A DNA stretch of 64,000 bases, taken from NCBI GenBank assembly GCA_963969495.1, contig OZ018335.1, forward strand, positions 85,170,354 to 85,234,353. The letters run 5' to 3'. Every line of letters begins with the position of its first letter. Position 1 is the stretch's first letter. Below are positions 39,488 through 51,180 of this stretch, one piece after another. The DNA comes from Ceratothoa steindachneri (lineage: Eukaryota > Arthropoda > Malacostraca > Isopoda > Cymothoidae). A model generated the notes under the pieces. It ran no database searches, was not told the DNA's origin, and worked only from the letters and a program-made list of their open reading frames with translations. The translations under genes and the position numbers were made by a program.

Positions 39488-39489
39488 TA

Positions 39490-39900
39490 ATACCAATGGG
39501 AAAAAAGCTTTAATAATCCTGGCGGGACAAGAACTAAGGTTTGCTGGTTGCTGTTCAGAAGCTCTAGCGTAAAATAACCAGGCACTGTGACTGAGTTTCA
39601 CCCAAAGCGTTACTCTATTGAATCCAATATCTCCCTAAATTGGGAACCCGCAAGAGATTTTTATAGCATATCTTCTTACCTGCTCAGAATTTAAAGGCTA
39701 AGTATCTATTTCACATAGGAAGAAAGAGCACATACAAGTTATGTGGATCTTAACAACTTCCACAGAACTTTCGCTATACTTAATCCTGCCTTTAAAATAC
39801 CCTTCGAAGACAGGAAGATGGATGCATAAACCTTGTATTGCAGACCATATTACAATACAGTTCAATACATAACAATACGGCCAGGATTATTCAAGCTTTA
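39490..39900. repeat. tRNA-containing 530-bp repeat, right part after the mariner
   Basis: Aligns with 41504-41905: GGGAAAAAAGCTTTAATAAT, ACCAGGCACTGTGACT, CCAAAGCGTTACTC, TCTTACCTGCTCAGAATTTA and TTGTATTGCAGACCATATTA. The tRNA-like core is strongly diverged in this copy (39520-39590), whereas flanking blocks are well kept. Confidence 0.8.
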
Positions 39901-41330
39901 TTCTCTCGGAGTTACTTTTGTCTTCTCAGTATGCATTGCCTTCATTGTGCCGTCCTTTGCCTTCTGAATATAAGGCAATAATTGTCTATTTTAGGGAGGA
40001 TGGTGGGAAAGAAAGATCTATCGCTGGTCCAAGCCCCTCTCCATTTCCCACTCCTGAGTGGCGAGGAGGGTGGAGAATTACCAGGTCGACCTTTCAACAA
40101 CTATCTCTCCCTCCCCAAAGGGTCTTGGTCGATCCTAATATAAAAGGGTCGGTGGGAGCCGATAGACGTAGACAGAAGTAAAATAATTCAAGTGAGAAAG
40201 GTAGTAAGAGAGTGTAATTTGATCTTTTTTAAACCTTCTTCCTATACCATACAGAATTGATTGAATGGAACAACTCCATTATGTGGACCTACTGATTTTA
40301 TCGTGGAATCTAAACCAAGCATCCCAATATTGCTCTGTTTGTTCCATCTCTATTAGTTATATTACCTCACTTCTGCAATTTCATAAAGTTGAGTGTGAAT
40401 CTCCTAATCTCTTTTACCTTTTGTTGTTTCTCTTTCATTCGTATGTTTAATGTAGCATTCATGCCGTTGTGTGCTTTTGAACGGTGAGCTCTAAGCTTGT
40501 TTGTTGTTTGCATAGTATGTTGCCGTTATGCTTTATCTATTAAATATTATTATTTTCTTTTCTTATTTTCAATTTCTAAATAATATTTTCGTTTTGATTT
40601 CCGTGTTCTCTTTTTCCTGGTTCAATGAATTTTTCATTTATTTTTTTTAGTATTTTTGACTAGTACACAATGGTTTTAGGATTACACATATATATACTTA
40701 ATTCACTTGGGGTGGGTATTTTTTTCCAAGCTAGTTATTTTACTTTATTGTTTATCTAATTGTTTGTTTATTTTTGGGTATTTATATGGTCGGGGTAAAT
40801 TTCATTCTCGGTTTTATTTTATTTATCCTTTTTGGTAAAACTAATAAACATAGTTGTCTCCTTAATTCCCAATTGTTGACTTCCGCTGTGAAATCTAATA
40901 TAGTATTAAATTGATTTCCTACTTTGATGTTAGTGTGCTCTGCAAATGTTTTAGGTAGTTCTATTTACGTCTATATTTTCTCCCCTCTTTTCTTGATATT
41001 GATATAGAACGTTTCTATGTATTTCTCCTTCTTGGTGCAGAATCTGCTGACATCTCTCCACTATCTATCGAGTGTTAGTAATAAGTTAGAAAGCTTTATT
41101 TTAAATCCTATTGTAGTTTAAAATTCTTAGTGTTTGTTTCTTTTTTGATAGGGATGGTAGTGTAAAAGAGACCCTCCCTTCCCTAATTTTATATCATTTT
41201 TCTTTAGTTATTCATGCTTAAACTGTATAGTAGTTATAGCATCGGCGTTGCCTTGTTATTCTTCGCCCCTATATGTTGTTTTTAGCTTCTTGATGTTATC
41301 TATAATCCCAAGATATTATTACCCTTCTGT
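39900..41330. other. AT-rich DNA with no gene
   Basis: Apart from a TATA-like element at 40139, no coding or repeat structure was recognised. Frames are short (61-87 codons) and motif-free. Confidence 0.4.
40139..40175 (+). promoter_or_regulatory. Candidate TATA-box core promoter
   Basis: TATAAAAGGG at 40139-40148 sits after a pyrimidine-rich, GC-raised stretch (40020-40130). About 25-30 bp downstream is GATAGACGTAGACAG, where a start site would be expected. No transcript or coding exon follows clearly, so this may equally be a retroelement LTR promoter or chance. Confidence 0.3.
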
Positions 41331-41331
41331 A

Positions 41332-41905
41332 ATATATATATATATATATATATATAGTACACGAAAGAGAAATTTGACGCGAATGAGCAATGAGACAAGA
41401 AACAGGAGTTTTTTAGAGGTAAGAGAAAGGGACATTAGAAGAAGACCAGAATCATAGAGAGCAGAGGGCGGCACAATGAAGGCAATCCTTTACCGAGAAG
41501 ACAGAGATAACGCCAGGGGAAAAAAGTTTGGAATTCCTGGCCGGGACTCGAACCCGGGTCTGCTGATTGCCGGTCAGATGCTCTACCGCTGAGCTACCAG
41601 GCACAGTGACTCTACTTCGCCCAAAGCGTTACTCCATCAAACCCAGTATCTCTCTAAGCTAGGAACCTCCAAGGAATTTTTATACCACATTTTCTTACCC
41701 GCTCACAATTTAAAGGCTCATCCCCAAGTCACATACAAAGAAGAAGGAGCAAATGCAAGTTCTGCGGGTGATAACAACCACCACAGTGCTTTCGCCATAT
41801 TTATTTTCTGCCTTTCAAAACAATTTTGAAGACAGAAATAAAGGTGCAGAAACCTTGCATTGCAGACTATATTACAATATAGTACACGAAAGAGAAATTT
41901 GAGAA
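41332..41905. repeat. tRNA-containing repeat, best copy, with direct-repeat ends
   Basis: Begins with a short (AT)n at 41332-41356 and ATAGTACACGAAAGAGAAAT. The same 26-bp sequence returns at about 41877, some 526-530 bp later, followed by GAGAAATTG. This looks like one unit plus the start of the next. The unit holds a head region, the tRNA-like sequence at 41533-41602, and a tail ending TTGCATTGCAGACTATATTA. Confidence 0.8.
41533..41602 (-). tRNA. tRNA-like sequence, anticodon position reads GGC (Ala-like); probably pseudo
   Basis: The minus strand folds as a cloverleaf of 70 nt. The D arm GCTC/GAGC pairs perfectly and the T arm CCGGG-TTCGAGT-CCCGG is perfect. The acceptor stem TGCCTGG/CCAGGAA has one mismatch. 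The anticodon stem pairs at four of five positions and its loop is CCGGCAA. Position 33 is C instead of the near-universal T, so normal function is doubtful. A box (TAGCTCAGCGGTAGAGC) and B box (GGTTCGAGTCC) are intact. It sits inside a dispersed repeat, arguing for a tRNA-derived repeat rather than a unique tRNA gene. Confidence 0.5.
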
Positions 41906-41909
41906 ATTG

Positions 41910-43300
41910 TTTTTTCCAAGCACTTGATAGCATGTGAAAACTATCATTGACATCAATTCAGTTTCAACTTTAACAGCTATGAATGTTTCATCCAAGTTGA
42001 TTACTTCCTTAAATTTGAGGTCTCTTCTGAATGCTACGGCCACCTCCTCATGTTGATCACCTTAAAGGTTTGCATTAATGAAGGTGCAGTTAAACAGTTT
42101 CATGGGTAGTCATTCTGGATTAAATTTGAGTTCAGATATTAATATTTTATCTGGATGGGTCTCGTCAACCTAAAAGATTTCCAAATGTTGATCTTTTACC
42201 GATCCAGCCTTGCGTGCTTATTTGCAGTATGCTGAGCTGAGCTTCCTCGGTCTTTATGTTTCCATTTTACTATTTAGTAGAAGTAGTTAGATTTCTGAAG
42301 ATTCCTGTCAGGTGGATCTCTAACTAGCTTCTAATTCTCGATCCTCTAATTTGTCATTTTTTATTCCTAGAAAGGTTGAATTAGTGAGAATTACGCAGTT
42401 TCCAAGCTAGATACGTATTCTATCATCAAATATGAGTTTTTCCACATCCTCTCATATTTTCTCCTCTCTTGCCTCTAAAACCCAAAGGCATTTGAATTCT
42501 ATAAGTGCATTAATGATGTCTTCTTGCATCCTAACTGTTGATATCTGCAAGCCCATGCAAATATCTTTGTTTTTTCCATCGTTGGTTTTTCATTGCTACT
42601 TGAGTCTTCGTCCGTTTTTGTTTCTTGGGCGTTTATTGTTGTTGTTGCTTTAACATTTATCTTAAGTATTTCGGATGGAAGGGGGTTCTCAAGGAATCAC
42701 ATCTTCTTAATTCCTTTCTTCTCCAGCATTGGATTTAATGTGAATGTGAATGTTTCTGTCTTCAATTTATTCATTACATGAGAATATAGGATGCACGTCA
42801 GAAACTCCGTTGATGTTCCCTCTAGTAAGATTAGGTGTATTAGGGCTTCTTTCATTTGTTTACCGTTGTTTTTGCAACAATCACATAAGTTGTGTTTCTC
42901 TTGTATTCCTCTTCGGTTTCGCTTTTGCTTTTAAGCCTTTCTAAGATCTCCTTTCATTGATGTCATGCTGAAGCCATAGTTCTGAGTGGTCCCTGGCAAT
43001 TTATGAATTTCTTTGTTGTCAAATCAGGTGGTCTTATATTTTGTAACATCTGGAAAGTATTTAAGTAATAATGTCTTTCGTGCTCCATATTTTCTGGGGA
43101 AATCCTCATGTTGAACATGACTAGTCCTACTTGGTAAAATTTTAAGTCATATCTTTAGTCGCACACACAATTTTAAATTGATTTGTGAATGGCAAAATTT
43201 AATTATTTCGTTAATTTTGAAACCTTCGTTGTTTTCTCAATTACTCTTAATCTCGTCCTTTTTGTTTAAACCTACCCAGATGTCGACCTTTCGGCAGATA
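41910..43300 (-). mobile_element. Faint LINE relic (ORF1 end and start of endonuclease)
   Basis: On the minus strand, DETHPDKILISELKFNPE (42121-42180) resembles the catalytic-Glu strand of LINE endonucleases (I-x-E-x-x-L). It is followed by HEEVAVAFRRDLKFKEVINL and ETFIAVKVETE (41960-42040), like the next two strands. Upstream, an open but shifting stretch (42450-42720, KINVKATTTINAQETKTDED) is charged as in ORF1 tails. The coding sequence ends where the tRNA-containing repeat begins at 41905, so its 3' part is lost. Identification rests on short motifs. Confidence 0.35.
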
Positions 43301-43452
43301 ACACTTCTGCTTGATGTTATCTAGTGGAAGATTTGCAGCATCAGCCCATAAAAAAATGAATGAGACTGCCAGATTATATTCGCATAGGACTTAAATTTAA
43401 TCTGAACATTACTGAGCTCGTCGCTAATTCGTTATTTTCTTACTAAGTCCAG

Positions 43453-43669
43453 GCCAGTGTTTGGAGAAGTCTATAGTTGTATCTCTGCATCTTTTCACGG
43501 TGAAGGAGGCAAAGGAAAGGGGAAGAACACGTAGTCAGCAACAAGCTGCAGCACGTTGTCCAATGATAATGGCTCTGCTCATTGCCCTCCTGATGAATGC
43601 TGGAATACTTTGTTGCTTTTATCACGGGGGCAAGGCCATTAACATTGGCCAGTGGTTTGCAGCAGCTGG
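43453..43669 (+). CDS. Candidate host exon with hydrophobic segment and splice donor
   Basis: An open frame from ATG 43461 has balanced, non-AT-biased codons unlike the surrounding DNA. It encodes a basic, Gln-rich stretch (RGRTRSQQQAAARC) then a hydrophobic helix (MIMALLIALLMNAGILCCFY) and GGKAINIGQWFAAA. The frame ends at 43669 before GTAAGAGAG, a near-consensus 5' splice site, and a possible acceptor (TAAGTCCAG) ends at 43452. A membrane or signal-anchor segment is suggested. The product is not recognised. No neighbouring exon was found within several kb, so it could be a chance frame; transcript evidence would decide. Confidence 0.3.
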
Positions 43670-43674
43670 GTAAG

Positions 43675-46600
43675 AGAGACTTTAAACAAAGTTTCTTTCA
43701 GCTCCTACTAGCCCTCTCTCCACCTCCGGGGTAAGAAGGCTAGCACCATTAAGTAGATTTGTCCTTCAAACTTTCCTCAAAGTTTGAGACATCTTCCACT
43801 CCAAACCATCGACTTAGATCAAAAGAAACTTCGTATTATACTAGTTTTCCCTCTAGCTAATGTCCCTAGCCTACTTTAGCGAGACACACAGTGGCATAGA
43901 CACCAGCATAAGGTAGCTTGTGAATGATGGTTTAGCAACGCTCTCACTGAAAACTTATGAAATACTGACCAACGCATCAATTGGAGGTAAGTAAGAACAG
44001 TTGTATTGCATTCAACAGAATTAGGAGGATGGCATGGAATCAGCGATAATAGCCACAACCAAATGCTTGAACACCAGCTCCCGTTTTTTTAGCATCAGTC
44101 GGAATCTGACCAATCGTATGATCTTGCCCTCTTTTCCTTCGCCCCCTTTACCTTGAAAAAATGAATTAATTCAACTTTGAGGTTATTGACTCTTCCATAA
44201 GCTGGTCTGGACTCATCAAGTAACAGAGAAATTAGCAACGAGGCCAGGCGATTTTCAGTGTAATTTTAAGGCCTATGCCAAGCTTTTTGTTACTATGAAG
44301 AAGCTCTAGATGAGCAAAACGTCAGTAATAAACAACCTTGTATGTACCCTTTATGCTTTCAAAATATTCTCCCTATTCATTTGTTGTCATAGATACCCAT
44401 CTATGAGGAGTCGTACGGAGAAAGAATGAGATGTATAAAAGGCACTAAACATAATGACCATTTGTTTTCACGTATTCAACGTGGAGATAATGTTTGATCC
44501 TCAGTATCTACATGTCAAACGTGTGATATGAGGCGAGAAGCAGATCCTTGAGAAGTGCCGTCAAGTAGGCTATGATTGAATTTACGGATACTCAGGCACG
44601 AACCTTCTCTATTAAAACTTCTGATGTTCATTTCAACCTTTTCTTTGTTACTCCTGAATTGACGCATGCCAACGACTAGGATTAGCTTTAAATATCACAA
44701 TCGATTCAAATTATTTTGCGTTACTTCAAAAAAAGTATGTCGAGAGATCATTTTTGAAGATTGTCGTGGTATAACCACTATATACCATACACTACTCTTA
44801 TATTATGTGGGAGTGTGACTCAATCACCTACTGCAACACAAACCGTTGAAAAACTGTATGTAGGGATTAACGACCGACTAGGATCACACTTGAGGCGCTG
44901 GGTTTCAAATCCTTAATGATCAAACAAAGTGCATAAATGGTTGGCAAAATTTACTTTAATAGGCCGTTCAAGGTTAGTTAAAGATGAACAACAAAAATGT
45001 ATTTTTATTTACGAAAAACAAAATACTCGTATGAATAATAATAGACTAAGGGGAATTATTTAAATTGAAAGAGCCTCTTGATAATTATTATGAAGAAGTA
45101 TTCTCAAATGGAATTAATTGAATTAATTGGAGGGGGTTTCAGTGTTACGGGTCGATGAGTTCGAGGAAGGTCCTTCTTGCGATGAAGCGAGTGGAAAACG
45201 ATTCAATAAGGGAAGTGAGGCAGGTAGGGCACGCTTCGAATGAGGCAGGTGAGGCATGATCCGAACCAACTTTCCGATGAGGATATCCAAACTTCAAAGA
45301 TGACGTTCGACGGGGAATGTAGGATTACTCGAATTTCACGGGAAGAGGAAACTTCTTTTCCTTAAAGGTAATCGAAGGAGATTTCCTTTGCTTTGGTTAA
45401 ACGAAAGGAGACTGTTGCTTAAATTTGAAGGCTTGCCGTTTACACATGCTACCAATTAACTTGGGTAGAATCACGGCTGGAGAAGTTTCGCTGTCTGACG
45501 AACGCTCACGGTATCATATGATAAGGATGTCCTTGAAGTACGGGCTGGATTCGACGAACTACAGAATAACACGAGTATTTTTATCCCCGATTCTGGAGGG
45601 AAAGGAGGTGTTTGGAGAAAGAAGTTACAAGCTCCAAACATCTTAATCCGGAGGTGGCGTCGATTCATCATTTAGCAGCAAGGAGCGAGACATAGCGGCT
45701 CTTTCACACCTCGTCCTGGAGGGAGGGGAGCAGTCTTGGGACGAGTTCGCAGGATTGAGAAATATTTTTCCAACATGCTCAGGAGTGGAAAATTCGAGAA
45801 TGTTCAAACAGGAAATAAAGTTGTCCATAGCGTGATACCATAGTACGTGGGCTCCGATAAATTGGGGGGGGGGGTCAGAGGTTGTTCTTTTACAAAGATA
45901 ATTGTAGATATTGGTACTCATCAAAGAAAAATAGGCTTCACCTATAATTTCAAGCTCATATCCATCGAGATCATTCTCTAATAAAAAAGAAGGGGCTAAT
46001 AACCCTCATGCAAACAGAAAAAGACACATTTTAAGTGCTGTGGATCAGTTAGTTTCAGGAGGAATGAGGGTATGCTCAGAAAGTTTTATACTGATAGTTA
46101 TAACATCAAATTATCGCTTCCTAACCAAATAATACTAAGAAAAAACATTTCTCCTGAGCCGTGAAGCACAGATAAAATAATGTTACCAAAGTGATCTTCA
46201 CAGAAGAATCAACTGCCTTCTAGATGTCTAGATTGGTCTGACTGCATTGTCAATCAATGCCAGGAGAAGGATTCACTGATGTTTAACTTGAAATGGGATG
46301 ATTGATGTTTCGAGCTGCTATATTTGGACACATAGCAGTAGCAGCTTTTACCGTGGGAAATATTTTACAATTGTATTCATCTGCCGACTGCAAGTTCCTA
46401 GAGAAAATACATAGAACTTGGTTCAAGAGAAAACACATGATGGCGAGCAGGTCACTCTTCTTCATAGAATGTTTATGCTCCTAGTCATTCCAACAAAGTC
46501 CCTAATAAACTGTTAGAGTCAAAAGGGTTTGTAGGATAGTCAATCATGAACTGACCTCCCATCAGTTGCAAAATAAATCAAATACAAACTTGTCAAGGAT

Positions 46601-49600
46601 CCTAAAAAGACATTTACGCTGATGACAGCTAATTTAGCAACCAAATTTACCTATGGAACGCCATCCAAGATGTTACCGCATATTCCATCCATACTTTGAA
46701 AAAACATTAGACGACAGGCTGCTCAAAGTTATTCAGTACATAGAAGGGGTATTTGTCCATTAACAATTAAAACCCATCTTATTTAAAATTATGCTTCATC
46801 TAAATTACATTCCTTGTATTTCTGGCATTTTCCTTATATAAGGTGTTTAAACTTGTATTATATATTATTATATGAAGTTATCCTGGCCATTTAGGTTGAA
46901 AACTCTATGTTTTCCTGCTAATTAAATACTTTGAATATTTTCATATAATTTCAAGAAATACCCTATTAATCCCAGAATATTCTCCTTAATTTAATTTAAA
47001 GTAATTTTTTAAATATAGGAAAAATTTATAAACACTTTTCTTCAATGAATGCAATTGTTTTGCAGATTTTTGTTAAAATCCTTAAAAATCATTATCCAAA
47101 ATAAATGAAATAATCACATTATTGTATTATGACTAGTAGATTTCTTAAATTTGGGCTATCAGATTTGACTCTTCAACTCTTAATTATTGAATAATTTTCT
47201 CTCAAATTCATTTTAGTCGTAATACACATTTGATGGAAGCAGAGAGGATTGAAGTGTCATCATTTCTTTGCAAATAAACGTTCGTGAGAAAACCGCATAT
47301 TTAAATTTCACTTTCTTATATTACAGGGATTTATTTTCCTCAGAAATTTCCCTTATAGGGTTTTATCATAGAAAGCGAGAAATAGATTGGTAATTCACAT
47401 TATTAATCAAATCAAGGTAATCAAAAATTATCCATTCCTGCTTTTTCTACATTCTTATATAATACATCTATCCGTCTCATGTTCGAATAAAACAAAAATA
47501 TAACTCAAGCAATTTCTTTATATGTATTTCCTTAAATTATTATAAAAAAATCCGAGGAAGCTATAAAAAAATGGTATAAATTCGGATGACCATTTTGTTA
47601 GGAGAGAAAAAAAAAATAATGTGCAAATATCGCAATATTTGAAGATCTAATTTGCTATAAACCTTGAAGATTGAAAACAAACAAGAAACTCGTAGTTTCA
47701 TTCAGTATTAATGTACAAAGAAAAAGTCTAGTTTTTGTATAAGCGGAAGAGGAAAGAGGGGGAGAATGCGACAAAAAAGGCAGAATCAAGGCAAGCAGAT
47801 TGCAATAATGACCATGTTTTTGTTAGACCGAGGTTAATTGAGTAATGGCCTTTGCAACTGTCATACCTTTCTCCTAAGCTCTATGTAATGGTTCTAGCGC
47901 CCACACAGAATGGGAGAGTTTCTCACATTTGATAACATTTCTTATTAAGCTGGTAAGATTAGACCGGAAAATGGCCCCCATCCGGCAACTTTTCACACCA
48001 GATTTGGAGTAATTTTGCTGTAATCAGAAACGGTGTTTCAACTCGGCTAAGCTGTAGCAAAGTGTAAGAGTGTGAAGTTAAATCATTTTGGCATGTTGAT
48101 GGAAGCAACAAATGTAAGTGCATTCACCCTCTATTTTTTAGTCAAGGGCTAAAGGTTTTAATTAACTATGTGCACATGCTTGAAATGATCAGGAATGTGT
48201 AGATTTCCTTCCGTATTACAATGGATAGTTTTGATAACGTAGCGTTTTATATGAACCCTTTCTGCTGCAGGCAAGCCTATAGAAATTCCATTAACAACAC
48301 CATTCACATTATAACAATATTAAGTGAACAAAAACACAAATGACTTGCCATTATTAGCTCTATTATATATAATCATGGGCAAATTATTTACTACTTATTT
48401 CAACAAACTACTGAATAAGAAATGGCTCCTTGCACGACAAACTTAGTCGTCGATAAAACATAGTATTTAGTTTTCTTTTATTCCGTATTGTGAAACTTAG
48501 AGAAACAAACAGAAACATCTATTTAGTAAGACATAGATTATTTTAATTCCTTACATATACACATACATAGCTAGAGAGGTATTTTTCCTGCAGCCGATGA
48601 TGAGCAGAGGAAAATAATTCAAGGTAGATCCTATCCCTCAAAAAGTGTTTACTGTCGTGGTTGAGAAAACTTTCGGGAAACTGTACTGGTAACTAGAGGA
48701 ACTATGATGGAATGCAAGATACTTCAGATAATTTCAGTAATCTTACGATGTCCTGTTTATCTGTTTCCTGAAATTAAGATAGATGATAATAATTAATTAT
48801 ATATGAATAATTCCAATTAGAAAATAATAATTTTTATTTCTGAAATTTGAGCAATTAGAATTGAGAATCAAATTGTATAGGAAGTAGAAAACATTTTTAC
48901 TTAGGTAAGTTTAGGAGTACTAGAACAACTTAACTTCATCTTAAGAAGCGAAAAGCATAATTATAAATTTAGAATGTTTAATCATTGCATCAGACTAAGT
49001 CTAACTGATGTAGGTGAAATTATTCCACCAAACGAAAAAATACCAGAAAAACGGCGTGAACAAGTATATGGAACGAACCATGTCACGAATAATCTGAAGG
49101 GAGCAGAAAATAAATATTTATATAAAAAAGTCAGAGATTTATTTATTATTTAAAAATAAACATGGTATATGGCTAGGATAATCGAAAAGAGATGGAGAAA
49201 AATCATATCCTGAAAGCTATTACACTTTTAAAATTCAGAAAATGACATGAGGAGAGATGAAGGGAGAAAATATGATAAATAGTGGGAGTAATGTGATATT
49301 ATCGTGACCTGGACGGTGAAATAGACATAGGAGCTCTCTGCCCAGTAAGACAAATGATGATATCAAAATAGTGTTCTTAAAGCACTACAATGCGTTCAAG
49401 ATTATTAGTGGCCTGCATTTGAAAATATTTTTTTAGGTCTGATGTTTTTCAACTGATTAATTAATATATATTGATCTCGTTAAACACTAAAGTTTTAATA
49501 ATTTTCATGCATTTGTTCAATTTTTCTTTCTCTGTAAGATAAACTATAATACACATTATTATATTCTAAGTAAGCCATTTTGCGTATATTATTTGTTTAC

Positions 49601-49690
49601 AGCTACATATGTACAAGAACTTGTAACTGGACCAGACGCTACAAAAATAAACTGGAATTGAGAAAACCAATGAGCTACTCATGTAGCTCA
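43675..49690. other. 6 kb without a recognised gene
   Basis: Strongly AT-rich from 46.5 kb on. A GC-raised patch at 45120-45890 has a 73-codon plus frame and a 93-codon minus frame but no motif; it may be a solo LTR or other repeat. A G9-10 homopolymer occurs near 45867. Frames near 46302-46484 overlap on both strands and are motif-free. Confidence 0.4.
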
Positions 49691-49719
49691 TGCTAATCCC
49701 CAGAATGTCCTGAAAAAAT

Positions 49720-50450
49720 TATGGACATCTGATCATCCAGTTTCTTGAAATTTTTCAAGAGAATACTAAAGATGTTTCGTTTTCTATTTCCTTCATAATC
49801 TTCTCAAACTCGGGATCCTTCACAAGATATTTAATTAATCCTAAATTTAAGTGAAGCGGTTGAATCAGAATTATCTTAGGGTCAATCAATGGCTTTTAAC
49901 GTATTTTGGATTTCAGGTATAAAAGACTTGCAAGCTGGATATTCATGCTGTTAAAAATGTTTGTTGTTTGAATGGCTATAACACAATAAAAGTAAGCAGA
50001 AATTCTTAGTGTTATCTACTTACATTACTTATATTAGAGTGCAAACCTAGAGATTAAAAAAGATTCTGCACTGATGATTATTTTATTTCATGGCCACAGC
50101 TATAATTTTAAAATCCTAAAAACTTTCAATCAATTTTGTTTGAATAACCAATTACAAGAGAGACACGATATATACTATTAATTAAGAGCAGATCTTAAAC
50201 ACTTCTACTTAGTGAGTCTATAAATATACTTACTAGATTAATATTGTTGAAACACGAATCCTAAATCTTCAATCAAACTCTTAATTTGTAAATTGTAACC
50301 CAAAGATATATTATCATGAAGAGAAAAGGACTTCCTGAATTCTTAATCAATATTTTTGAACTAGAAACACTTTGTTTCTGGTGCCAATAGATTGCTCTCT
50401 AAAAAACGTGAGACAAGGACCTTGGCAGACTTTTTTTAATAGTAATTGTA
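49720..50450 (-). pseudogene. Relic of the unnamed multicopy protein family (second copy, other subfamily)
   Basis: Minus strand, 50430 to 49760. SNLLAPETKCF and EFRKSFS (about 50330-50400) match the segment before the coding gap in the 59-62 kb copy's family. Then IDPKIILIQPLHLNLGLIKY (49830-49890) parallels FHLKLVLMKRYVEA in that copy, and PEFEKIMKEIENE follows at once, implying about 30-40 residues deleted. Frame changes and stops show decay. Divergence between the two copies is large, so they are different subfamilies rather than recent duplicates. Confidence 0.55.
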
Positions 50451-50599
50451 ATATCTTTGAGCTTGCTTGGGTTGAGAATGTTTCAAAGTTGTCTTCATTT
50501 ATTAATCTCTTCATAACTGACTTTATGCACATCAAAGCTTTCAACTAAGTCTGGAACAGAAATATCTGGTCCATTGGAGATTATGACGGGGGGAATATC

Positions 50600-50907
50600 C
50601 GGGCATTTAACAATGTTTGTTTTTTGTTTTCTCCTGAAATAAAGGATGTACTTTTAAGGTAACTTTTACCATGTTTAAATAAAAATGAGAGAAGAGAAGT
50701 TCTCTGAATTTTTGCATTAGATTAGCTCCCAATTCCTGGCTGAATTGGGAGCAGTAGAATTCGCTATTAATATGAACAGCGGCTAACAATTCGGACTTTA
50801 ACGTGGAATAGTCCAAAGTTGCTTCTTGGGAAAGGGATACGAAGATATCCCTTAACTTGGCATTTACGAGGGGAAGTAAGTGAACGACGCCATCATTGAA
50901 GCCTTTA
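50600..50907 (-). pseudogene. Gypsy-type gag (SCAN-like domain) relic
   Basis: The minus strand reads VNAKLRDIFVSLSQEA, DYSTLKSELLAAVHINSEFY and CSQFSQELGANLMQKF. These match the order of the SCAN-like gag core in Ty3/gypsy elements (ligand-free helix bundle with x-DYxxLKxxLLxAxxxxPExYRxxFR). It is open for about 95 codons but has no start region, zinc knuckle, protease or RT. It lies immediately upstream, on the same strand, of the unnamed-family relic; whether they belong together is unknown. Confidence 0.5.
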
Positions 50908-51180
50908 TCAAAATTCTTATGAGAGTAAAGAAAAAATTAATTTGATCATCGAATATTTTACAATTAAAAAATGGTTAAAAATCGTGAAATTCATAAAATG
51001 CATTAAAATTAAGGTGTGGTTGTCTTTTTTTCTAGAGGCAAATTTAGATAAAAAAGAAATCAGAATATTATTTTTCCATATATAAAAAATCGTGGAAAGT
51101 TATTTTTCATTAATTCAGGCCTTGAAAATAGGCATGTTTCTGACAATTCTTAGAACAAGAATAAATAATTAGGAGACAAC
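50908..51180. other. AT-rich DNA, nothing recognised
   Basis: Short spacer between the gag relic and dispersed repeat R copy 2; no feature seen. Confidence 0.4.

Noticed and set aside
41533..41602. Functional nuclear tRNA-Ala gene
   Set aside because: C at position 33, an acceptor mismatch and location inside a repeated unit argue for a tRNA-derived repeat; kept only as a tRNA-like feature.
46302..46484. Plus frame starting M-M-F-R-A-A-I-F-G-H as a small protein gene
   Set aside because: Overlapped by an equal-length minus frame, no motif, no splice or promoter context.
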